Part shown: one piece after another, positions 32,154-41,185 of the stretch
Layout: each line of letters starts with the position of its first letter
Position numbering within the stretch: position 1 is the first letter of the stretch
Origin: Parastagonospora avenae f. sp. tritici 18332-5
Lineage: Eukaryota > Ascomycota > Dothideomycetes > Pleosporales > Phaeosphaeriaceae
Length of the DNA stretch: 64,000 bases
Assembly: GCA_022559985.1 (NCBI GenBank)
Contig: JAFJTR010000043.1
Location: forward strand, 62,001 to 126,000
Direction of reading: 5' to 3'
Translations under genes and position numbers: made by a program
Notes under the pieces: model-generated
Told to the model about the DNA's origin: nothing
What the model saw: the letters and a program-made list of their open reading frames with translations, nothing else
The model's database searches: none

Positions 32154-32746
32154 CTACTGTATATCCCAGCCCTATAATAACCCTCAGACCACTCATAGGT
32201 CCGTGATGTCGAAGGACACGGGATTCCGGACTTTCGCACCATGGTACCTTTTCTAGCATTTTCAGCTCACTCACCGTCCCGATAGGTCGTAGAAAACGGG
32301 TCTTCCCGCCCGTGTGCCCTGTTTGAAAAACTAGCCAGACGAGACAGCGCAGCTTATTAGTCTGCGCAGTACTCGCAAGATACATCCGAATTAAGACTAG
32401 AATCGATTCCTCACCAGGTGAAGTTACGAAAGTCTCATTCCTGTCTCCTGAGGTCGGTTTAGTGTAGTGGCCTAGTTGCCGAACTTGGGTCTAGTCGAGC
32501 TGTATATTTAATATCGGCCTCGGGCGGTGCTTCTTATGGGCATAGCAGTATCTTCCAAGCCTTGGCGTCTACTTATTCACGACCATGGAGCTATCGTAAC
32601 ATCCGAGGCTTCTATATTCTTAACAAAAAATAAGGCGCGCAGCTGCAGAGGCTTTGGAGAAGTGGATACTTTGCGAGTCTGGAACAACATGCGGTGAAAT
32701 CCTACAGCTACGCATGCCTCGTTGGGCAGAGTCATGAACCCTCAGA
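32154..32746. other. Spacer between solo LTR and effector gene
   Basis: No gene is supported. A minus-strand ORF (32128-32385) overlaps the LTR end and has no recognised domain. Confidence 0.4.
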
Positions 32747-32747
32747 C

Positions 32748-32757
32748 TTTATATAAG
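32748..32757 (+). promoter_or_regulatory. TATA box of the secreted-protein gene
   Basis: TTTATATAAG lies 125-134 bp upstream of the ATG at 32882, preceded by a GC-richer segment and followed by a pyrimidine-rich leader. Good match to a fungal TATA promoter. Confidence 0.55.
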
Positions 32758-32814
32758 AACAGCTTGTATTCCCTCTATTGAACTGCACTGCTCTTTTATT
32801 ATCAGTACAGGCAG

Positions 32815-32876
32815 CAACTTCTCTCCAACTTCTCTCCAACTTCTCTGCAACTTTTCTGCAACTTCCACAACTTCAA
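32815..32876 (+). repeat. 11-bp tandem repeat in the 5' leader
   Basis: Four direct copies of an 11-bp unit (CAACTTCTCTC and variants ending CTG or with TTTTCTG) plus two partial copies, ending six bases before the ATG. CT-rich leaders are common near fungal transcription starts, but a clean tandem structure is unusual and could alter transcript start or translation. Confidence 0.7.
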
Positions 32877-32881
32877 GTATC

Positions 32882-33460
32882 ATGCGTTCCTTCCTCCCAA
32901 TCTTATCGGCTCTTGCCACAGCAACCACTGCTGCTGCTCTCCCAGCCCCTGCTGAACAACCAGCTGTTCCAAATCTCCCTGAAGGTTTCTTTGCGGGCTT
33001 CAACAACCCCGATGGAACCGCCACGCTCCAGTTCCTCGACTCGAACCAAAACTTCACCTTCACGCCCACGGAAGCACCCGAGGCTGCTGGTCTTGAGAAG
33101 CGCGAAGCTGGGTCCAGTTGCTGGGGCGGCGCACTCGACTCGCAAGGCACGGACAGAGGCATGAATCAGATGCGGGAGCGAACCTCGCATACCCCCATCG
33201 GGCTCGGGCAATGGTCGGACTGGCCCGCTTACTTTGGTTACAACAACCTTGGAGTATACGTCTACTTTTGCGTGAACACCGACGGCTGGAGAGTTTTCCA
33301 TTCCTTCACGCGAGCCGACTTGGACGCCATGTCTGGGTTCATGGATCAGCGGTGTGGGGCATACCGTGATGGATATGTCTGGCATAACGAGAATAATGCG
33401 TTTTTGTTTGGAAAGGCAAGGAGCGGCACCAAAGTGTGCCAGGGAAACCCAAGGCCTTAA
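32882..33460 (+). CDS. Small secreted cysteine-containing protein (effector candidate)
   Basis: 192 codons, single exon. Residues 1-19 are a signal peptide (MRSFLPILSALATATTAAA) ending at an Ala cleavage site. A propeptide-like region follows, ending in a Lys-Arg (LEKREAGSSC), a likely Kex2 site. The mature domain of ~115 residues has four Cys (SSCWGG, YFCVNTDG, QRCGAY, KVCQG), enough for two disulfides, many aromatics (WSDWPAYFGYN) and no membrane segment. Pro-domain plus Kex2 site plus paired Cys in a small protein is the usual build of secreted ascomycete effectors or antimicrobial proteins. No named family is recognised. The gene sits among a solo LTR, NLR genes and transposons. Confidence 0.8.
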   Translation: MRSFLPILSALATATTAAALPAPAEQPAVPNLPEGFFAGFNNPDGTATLQFLDSNQNFTFTPTEAPEAAGLEKREAGSSCWGGALDSQGTDRGMNQMRERTSHTPIGLGQWSDWPAYFGYNNLGVYVYFCVNTDGWRVFHSFTRADLDAMSGFMDQRCGAYRDGYVWHNENNAFLFGKARSGTKVCQGNPRP

Positions 33461-35543
33461 ATTGCAGAGTAACTTACTATCTCGGTCATGGCACTAGCAA
33501 GATTGTTGACGATGTGGATGTGGAAGTTAAAGTTGGATATTTTTGCATGTAGTCTTGAAATGGAAATCAGCAGTGTCTCCGAAGCACGTCACATCCTCTC
33601 CTTTGCCACGTGTCTTCAATGTCTCAAGTACCATTTTTGTGGCCACTTCTAGGCGATTGATATCATACAGATGCGTCTCAGTTCAATGTGAATGTATTGC
33701 TTAGATTTCAATGAAGTGTAAACAGACTCAGCCTTCCCTCGTCACAAATTAAACACTTTACCGTCTTCTTTAGTTGCACGTAAGCCTATAATCCATCTGC
33801 CTCTTCCCATCATCATTCGCCCCGACACTGCACCTACTATCGTCCAACATCCAAACGTCCCCTCTTTACGCAAACGATACCAGACCCGTATCCACGCCGC
33901 CAGTACCAATCTCAACAGTGTACGGCAACTTCATAACCTTTCAATCAGTCCTACCAATCTTGCTTTCATTGTTATCGTTTAAGTCTGTAATTTTCAGCGC
34001 ATAGTCATTCTTTGACCGACTCGACTACTAGTACTAGATGAAACAAATATCGCAGTATCCAGCTTCGTTAATAGGTCCCGCAGAGGCGACGTCGCCGCCT
34101 GGATTTCTGATCTTGAGGACGCCACAGGCCCAGCGCTTGAAAGGGTTTGCCATCATGTCTGAGTTCCCCCAGCAGCTATTTTGAACGTCAGTATAGACGT
34201 AGATAATGTGGCAGATGGGACCTACAGATGAGGAATATTGTTACAAAGTCTATTACCACCAATGCAATCGCTGCCATTTTTCATCGCTAGATCCTAGACA
34301 GACTACTGCTGCTAGTCATCAACGCGCTTCATCTGCAGGATAGGCGTAGTGAATCCTTCAACATAAGATGCTCTACCGCGCCCAGAGAAGGTGATAGTAA
34401 TGTCCCCAATTCTTAGATTGTTGAAGTACTAGCGTCCGCCAATAAAGCACGCGCTCTAATCCTAGCTCTAATCCTAGCTATCAGCGTTGTATTCTTTTGT
34501 GCTATCATTGCAGCGTATATATACCTTACAGGCTGCACCACAGTGTGTTTCCGTGGCAAGTTCGCATATTCAAGGATGCTCTCCCACATCAAGTCAGCTT
34601 TGTTGTCGGCAATCTCGCCAAAGATCTAGATGAGGACCTCAATAGCGTCAGTTTGCCAGCTTCGCGAGGCGAGGCTGGAGATAGGGCCACTGTGGGCTTG
34701 TTGGCTCTGGGCCAGGAAGGAAGCGAGAAGTAAAGGAGAGTACTTCAGAAGTGGTTGAGATGAGGACCCAGCAGTTTGGGGTGGAAGAGAAGAGAACGGC
34801 GAACCTCAGTGCTTTTGTTGAGTAGCAGTTGATGCCTTTTGCTCGTGGCCACGATCTCTTCTTACACTTGTCCTTCACGTCGATCAAATCCTTGGTCAAT
34901 TGCGCTACTTCAAGATGTGCTCGTTACACTTCCTAGGTCAACGTCAAGCCAAGATCCTAATGGTCCCGTCATAGGCACAGCGAGAAGTTCATTGGGTTAC
35001 TTTAGACGCATAATGGGTCCCAGTCAGGTTTAGAAAGCAAGTAATATTCGCCCACGGTGGTGAAGATCGCCATTGTCACCTCCACAAAGGTGTCTGTGGT
35101 GAGGCTCTACGAGCCTTGCACGGTCTAATCTGGCTAGCCACGAGGTATTCGCCAAGGCTTGTCGAAGTGAGACTTCATCCAGCGACGGTCGCGCTGAGAT
35201 TGCCCCAATAGCTTCTGGTGAATAAGCGCTGTACCAATTTAGCAGCAAAGCTAGGTACAGCCAGGACACCAATTATTCTCCTTGCTAAGAAAGAGGCGTC
35301 CTCGCTCCTCATAATGATTAGGGGTGTTTCCTCTCCTACAGAACTAGTTTACGTCTTCCACGATACCGTAAAGACATTTTAGTGGTTTTTGTGGTGGTAG
35401 CAAGTGAAAACAAGCTTTCACGTCCGCGAGAAGGCGATTCGGCTAGAAAAATTGTGCTCAGTGACAACTCTTGATCATGAACGAACAACACCACACATAT
35501 CCAAGCGGTCAGTATATTAATTGTGCCAGCATTCTCTTCTTCC
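33461..35543. other. Two-kb spacer, no supported protein gene
   Basis: Short ORFs only. The segments around 34500-35280 have patches of protein-like composition in shifting frames, consistent with old degraded sequence, but nothing identifiable. Confidence 0.45.
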
Positions 35544-35662
35544 ACATACGACCATAGGACAATGAGAACTAGGCTTCCCGTCCGCTCAGCCATATATAAG
35601 CATTGTACCGGCGGATTAGTAGTCAGGTGGGTGACCACTGGCGAATCCCCGCTGTTGTATGT
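35544..35662 (+). rRNA. 5S ribosomal RNA
   Basis: Starts ACATACGACCATAGG and ends GCTGTTGTATGT, the ends of the ascomycete 5S rRNA, about 119 nt. Recognisable internal blocks are GGCTTCCCGTCCGCTCAGCC (loop B/helix III) and GGTGGGTGACCAC with GCGAATCCC (helices IV-V, including the C-box of the internal promoter). The variable helix II strands (CAATG and CATTG) are complementary even though they differ from Neurospora, so the fold is maintained. The gene ends in a T8 run (35662-35669), a Pol III terminator, and has a TATATTAA motif ~35 bp upstream, as in dispersed Neurospora-type 5S genes. It is a single isolated copy, not in an rDNA repeat. Confidence 0.93.
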
Positions 35663-35669
35663 TTTTTTT
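35662..35669 (+). terminator. Pol III terminator of the 5S gene
   Basis: Run of eight T residues immediately after the mature 3' end of the 5S rRNA. Confidence 0.85.
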
Positions 35670-36601
35670 GTTTTTCTCCTTTTCCTTTGCACACGGCGAA
35701 GGCACAATGTGGATTCCCTGCGTCTACATAGACGCGGTCGCCTTGAGCATGGCCACACTTCAGTAGTATTCGGCTTCTAGTGTCTGGGCAATTTTTCTGC
35801 TGTTCGATTCAACGCCCAACAGTACTTTCCGCGTCCTTTGATGACAAAATTTCAAGTGCGTCGCGCAATACCTGGTGGCTGGGTTACCACGACGATAAAG
35901 TTCAGGAGGAGTAATTCAAGCTGCGAAGCAGAAAGTCGACGACGGGGAGAGAGAAGGAGCATACGCGCAATGTCTCAAAAAACTGCAAGAGAATCCAGCC
36001 TGGTTGTACATCGCCCATATGGACGTGGTTTGGGCGACGCGACCTGGTGTGGCGTTGACCATCGCGCCCTCGGGTTCCTTGACATTAGGGTAGCGCAATA
36101 CAAAATTGGCTTAATGTAGGCCTATAGTGCCGCTCATCATTCTGATGTCTTGAAAGTCCTCCCCACACACCGGGCAGGTATTCCAAGAATCGTGGCTTCC
36201 TGCAGACGGCGCAACACAGTCCGCCCTTTCTCGGTGCTTTGGCGGAGGTCGGCACGACTTTGGAACGTCCATGGCGCAACGCGTCCGACAGTCTACATAA
36301 CAATCTTAGCTCTGCAGCTTTGAGTCTGTAATTCACAAGATGTATTTGCTTGACATGCCGCATTGCGGACTTGTGTCGTCCCGCCTGTTAATCCCTCGAG
36401 GCTCAGAGCCGTCGTTCCCGCCTTACCTATATCTAAACGACATCTACCTGGGTAAGGTGGGATGCTGTACTAAGAGTAATACCTTTTGCGAGATTCCATC
36501 TTAGTATTCATAAAACTCGGAGCTTTCTCTCCACAAAACCTGCAATATTCACACGGCTTCAGCGAACCCGTTCCCGGCTTACCTCTAATCAGACGCACAT
36601 C
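35670..36601. other. Spacer between 5S gene and SDR pseudogene
   Basis: No gene supported. Around 36120-36200 a minus-strand frame reads TCPVCGEDFQDIRMMSG, resembling half of a C2H2 finger, but it is isolated and frame-broken. The last 100 bp are pyrimidine-rich and probably the old SDR promoter. Confidence 0.4.
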
Positions 36602-37675
36602 ATGTCTGCCCAACTGAAACAGCAAGCGTCATACCAAACCACCTTCGCCCACAACTTCTGGAAGCAGATGTCTTCCCGCGTGCCGGTGATTCCCGCCCAC
36701 GCTGAGCTCTCTGGGAAGACTGTGTTGGTGACGGGAGCCAATGTTGGTCTGGGTTTCGAGAGCGTCCGCAACTTCTTGAGATTACTGCCAAGCATGGTTG
36801 TCATGGGCGTTCGCTCGGTCGAAAAGGGAGAGCATGCCGCAGCCACGTTGCGTCGGGAGTTCCAAGACGCTCGGATTGAAGTGTGGGAGCTCGATATGGA
36901 GTCTTTCCGCTCAGTGTAGGTGTTTGTCTTGCGGGCAGAGCGTGAACTTGACCGAATCCACGCCGCCGTGCTCAATGCGGGCCTGGGAAAACTCAACTTC
37001 GAGCGCGTCGAATAGGGCGTTTGCCACGAAGTCACGATACAGATCGATTATCTTTCTACTGCGCTGCTGCCTCTACTTCTCCTACCAACGCTGAGACCCA
37101 CAACTTCATCGTCTGAGTCTGGTCGTCTTACCATCGTCAATTCTGGGGGTAGCCTTGGCCTCAGCTTGGAGAACCCGGGCAATGGAAGAATTCTGGAGCC
37201 CTTGGATCGGCCCGAAAAGTTCAATGGCTTTGGTCAGTATGGCCTGTCCAAATTGCTGCTCATGATGTTCGTAGCGAGATTGGCTCAAACACTCAATCCA
37301 AAAGAAGTCATCATCAACTGCACCGACCCTGGCGCTACAAAAGGGACAACATTCTTCCGCAACGTAGACTCCAAGATTATGAGCATCGTTCTAAGCGCCT
37401 TCATGGGTCTCATAGGTCGTCACCCTGCAGATGCGTCTCGCATATACTTGCACTCATCTCTCGTCTTGGGTGAGGAGAGCCATGGGTCATGGACTGATTG
37501 GGTCATCAGAGCGTGAGTCTAAAATGATTCCCAAATGCCGTACATTGCATCAATATTGACCAATCGCAGCTGGCCAAAGACTATGTATACAGACCAGGGT
37601 CGCCAAACGGGCGAGAGGCTCTGGAACGAGACACTTGAGGAGCTCAAGTTTGCTATCGTGAAAGACAAGCTCTAG
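36602..37675 (+). pseudogene. Short-chain dehydrogenase/reductase, two in-frame stops
   Basis: From ATG 36602 the frame shows the Rossmann signature (KTVLVTGANVGLG), the NAG motif (AAVLNAGLG), catalytic YxxxK (QYGLSK) and the DPG turn (NCTDPGATKG). A short intron at 37513-37569 (GTGAGT...CAG) leads to a terminal exon (WPKTMYTDQGRQTGERLW...) ending at TAG 37675. The whole gene stays in one frame but has TAG at 36917-36919 (expected Gln; CAG to TAG) and at 37013-37015. All other structure is intact, so inactivation is recent. The family comprises NADP-dependent oxidoreductases often found in secondary metabolism. Confidence 0.85.
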
Positions 37676-38320
37676 GGAGAACTATTTATCGACAAATTTG
37701 CTTTCACTAGCGTATTTTTCCTATCTGAAGATTTTTGTTCACAAGGATGACCGAAGCATCGAGGGCTGTCACATGTGACATTGCTGCCGTACACTTGGCC
37801 GTAGAATATGTGGTGCCCTCAAAGTCCACAGGCAGCGCGCAGGGAATACTACGACTTTGCCTGCTGTTAGCCTGTGCGTACATGGCCCACTGCAATCTTG
37901 TCGCATTCGTCGGCAGGGCCGGATCGTGTGCGACTGACGTGCTTAGAGGCGATGTGCTATAGGCTTTCATTTCCAGCCGAAACGCAGCAGCCAACGTGCC
38001 ATCTCCAGCTGAATTGCGTTCTGTGGGGATGAACATTTGTCAGATTTAAGGGGTTCGTGATAATGTTGATGATTGAAGTGATCGATTCGTCTTGTTGGTC
38101 TGATGTATGAACAGGTGGCTTTTATCCCCTGCCCTTATGCGACCAGCTGCGCGGTCCATTCCATGCAGGTCCATTCCAGCGAGCCTGTGATACGGCCAGC
38201 CTTGCTCATATCTGACAACATTGCTCTGATATTAACCCTGGTGTTACCTTGTTACGGTTCATGTAATAGGCTATTGAGCAGCAGAATTGATAGTAACACT
38301 AATGTTGAATTGAAGTCAGT
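37676..38320. other. Spacer between SDR pseudogene and NLR 2
   Basis: No gene recognised. Confidence 0.5.
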
Positions 38321-41020
38321 CTACGTGCTGATATACCGGAATGATCGGAAGTAAGCAGGGTTGAGGCGAAACCCGGCGCCCTTCTCAACCAGCAGCTTCA
38401 CGATCGCCTCGTAGCCTCTAGATGAAGCTGCCTGGAGTGCGTTGCCGTAGTGCCTAGCCTGCGCGTTGACGTCGGCACCCCCCTCAACCAGCAGCTTCAC
38501 GATCGCCTCGTAGCCTCCATATGAAGCTGCCTGGAGTGCGTTGCCGTACTGACCACCCTTCGCGTTGACGTCGGCGCCCTTCTCAACCAGCAGCTTCACG
38601 ATCGCCTCGTGGCCTCTAGATGAAGCTGCCCGGAGTGCGTTGCCGTACTGACCATCCTGCGCGTTGACGTCGGCGCCCTTGTCAACCAGCAGCTTCACAA
38701 TCGCCTCGTTGCCTCTAGATGAAGCTGCCTGGAGTGCGTTGCCGTAGTGTCCACCCTGCGCATTGACCTCGGCGCCTATGTCGATCAGTAGTTTTGCTGT
38801 TATATAATGTCCGCTCTCTGCTGCGAGGTAGAGTAAAGTCTGACCCTCGCTGTCTTTCTTTGTTAATACAGCTTTTCTTTGTTGTCCTTTTTGCTGAATT
38901 ATAGTCTCTAGAGAGACTGACAATCCGAATCGCGCTGCAAGATGTGCTCCTGTGCTGTCCTTTGGGTATGCCTGGCTATAATTAAGGTACTTATATGTCG
39001 GAGTTAAGAGTACCTGCGTAGCGCTTGACACCAAGCAATCGTTGGAAAGGAATGAACAGACCATCGCACATACTTTCTTTTCGACCGTCGTAGCATGCTC
39101 GCCCCAGTGCTTAGCTGCATAGTCTAAGAACTTGCTTTCCTTGAGTCTCTTTTCATAGTCTTTGTTAGAGGAGCAGCTGCCCGTTTTGTACACATCGAAC
39201 GATAGGTAGGTAAGGCAGGTTAAGGCAATCTGCAGCGGGGCATCTGGGTTCCAGGTGTCTCTGACGCGCTCGAAGTACTCTTGCGTAGTATAATGCACAA
39301 GACGGATGATAGCACTTTCCTGATCAACAACGACAAGGCCAGCACACACGGATAGCAGGTCCTCGACGTCAGGAACACTTTCTGGATCGAGCTCTGCTTC
39401 ATCATGCTCCACTGCCAGAGCACAGCACAACTCGGTCGTGGTAAGCGGTCTCCTTGCGTACGTGATCCACGACAGGACCCTCTTAGCCAGCCCTTTATCT
39501 CCGTCTAGTTGGCCGTCTATGCGCTGGATAGCCTCGTCATATGCAGCGTTGATTGCAGCCGAGCCTTTCGAGAGTCGGCCCAACGTTGACTTGACTTCTT
39601 TTACTGTCCGTTTGTCTAAGAGCGAGTCTGTGTGCAGGCGGGCAAGAAGAAACCTTAAAAACTAGTAAGCTAGCATTTTTCCTGAGTGTAAACAGATCGC
39701 ATACATGCCGTTTACCGCCTCTGCAAGCTTGTCTTGCATCATGGCCTGCAGCGCAGGGTCACGCTGAATGCATCTAGGCAGTCGGTGCGTCTGACCGGCT
39801 ACATACCGCCTCACGTCTTCATCGCTAGCTTGTATTTCTAGCTTTACCGCTCTTTGAAACTCAGCTTGGATCTCCGGTATGAACCGCGCAGTGGCCATGA
39901 TGCGGACATCATGTCCTACTTGTAAGTCTTTAAGTCTAGCTAGAAGCTGACTTCGAGTGCCGTCGCTATCTCGACACTCGTCTAGAGCGTCGATCACTAC
40001 ATAGACCATGGAATGCTTCGCAACCACTTCTCGGAGGACGCTGTAGATCTCTTCAACCAACGGCTTCGTGCCGCGGTTGCAATGCTTCCTGTGCAGTCGT
40101 TCTACGGGCTCCACCGCTGACAGCTGACCTTGCACCAGCTGCTTGACAATAGCTGCCAGCATGCTAGAGGCGTCCTGCTCTGCCTGCACTTTGTAGTTGC
40201 AGTAAACGTACGCAACTCCTGTCGACCTGCTCTGCGTAGACTGCAACAGGTGGTCGATCGCGATCGCAGCCACCATCGTCTTGCCGGCGCCAGGAATCCC
40301 TGGGCAGAAGAGAGTGCCCTTTGGCGCATCGAGCCACCTTGCAAACTCGGGCGCGTCGAGAAACCACTGTCCCGTCCCCTCCTGTCTACGACGTATGATA
40401 TCCGATTGCTGAGCGGGGTAGCTGGTAGGCGAGATCCATTCTACTATCTCCCTGTGCGTTGCATCAGCTTGATTTTGCTGAATCTGGTCGACCCCAGATT
40501 GTATAGCGGGTACGCGTGTTCGAACGAAGTTAGTATCGTCTTGAATAGCTTGAGATAGCTTGCTCCTGCATGTAAGCGACATGACATAATAACGCTACGC
40601 TAAGGCTTACAAGTGGTCCATCTGTAACGCGATCCCTACGAGCGTTTTTAAACGCTCAGTTCGGACTAAAATGCTAGCAATTTCCTCCTTCTTGAATTTC
40701 CACACTAGCGCTTTACCTGCCTGTTGTAATCGACCTTCATCCGTTATCTGAGTTTGCAGTGCTTCTAGCGCTTGCTTAAACTGGTCGAGCGGTCCATTCT
40801 CAACTCCCAGGCTTCGGACAGCGGTGAACCACGGCGCATGGATGTTACCCTCCTCAAGGCGGAACCTCAAATTGACAAGGAGACTGTGCACGTTCGAGGC
40901 CTCAACCGCACATTTGACCCGATCCTTCGACGCATCTTTAACGTCATTAAGGTATCCAAGGACCTTGGCCGAGAGCTGGAGCACTGCGATGATGCTGGCT
41001 GTGACGCTGAGCGGATCCAT
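38321..41020 (-). CDS. NACHT NLR with near-identical ankyrin repeats
   Basis: About 865 aa in three exons from ATG 41020. N-domain (MDPLSVTASIIAVLQLSAKV, LNDVKDASKDR) is the Helo-like N-terminal domain of fungal STAND proteins, related to membrane-targeting cell-death domains. NACHT: Walker A GIPGAGKTMV, Walker B VYVVIDALDEC. The intron near 39665-39705 restores NGMFLLARLHTDSLL. After LRLVHYTTQEYFERV-type sequence, the C-terminus has one diverged ankyrin repeat and then four repeats of 33 aa (99 bp) that are almost identical (YGNALQAASSRGYEAIVKLL, VEKGADVNAQ). The differences cluster at a few positions (Asn/His/Tyr after SSRG; Gln/Arg/Ala before YGN). The array ends abruptly in GAGFRLNPAYF. 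Walker A/B and the array are all open, so it looks functional. Such proteins mediate non-self recognition and incompatibility. Confidence 0.88.
38375..38770 (-). repeat. Four 99-bp tandem ankyrin-coding repeats
   Basis: Consecutive 99-bp units, each containing GCGATCGTGAAGCTGCTGGT-type sequence on the minus strand, nearly identical at DNA level, including synonymous sites. High internal conservation in fungal NLR repeats signals recent duplication or concerted evolution and usually gives copy-number polymorphism between strains. Confidence 0.85.
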
Positions 41021-41185
41021 ACCCAGACAAGATTGGCGGACAAAGCAAGGGCATATAAAGAGCTATTAGAGAGGAGGGTGGCGTCGTGTAGGTGGCGAAG
41101 TGGCAAGCGCCTGGGCTGAAACCACCGCAGCGAGGCTGAATAACTGCATGCGATGTGCGTTGTGCTGCGCCGCATCTTATCGATA

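Noticed and set aside
35780..35830. GTTCGATTC motif suggesting a tRNA T-loop
   Set aside because: No matching A-box, acceptor stem or anticodon arm could be drawn upstream.
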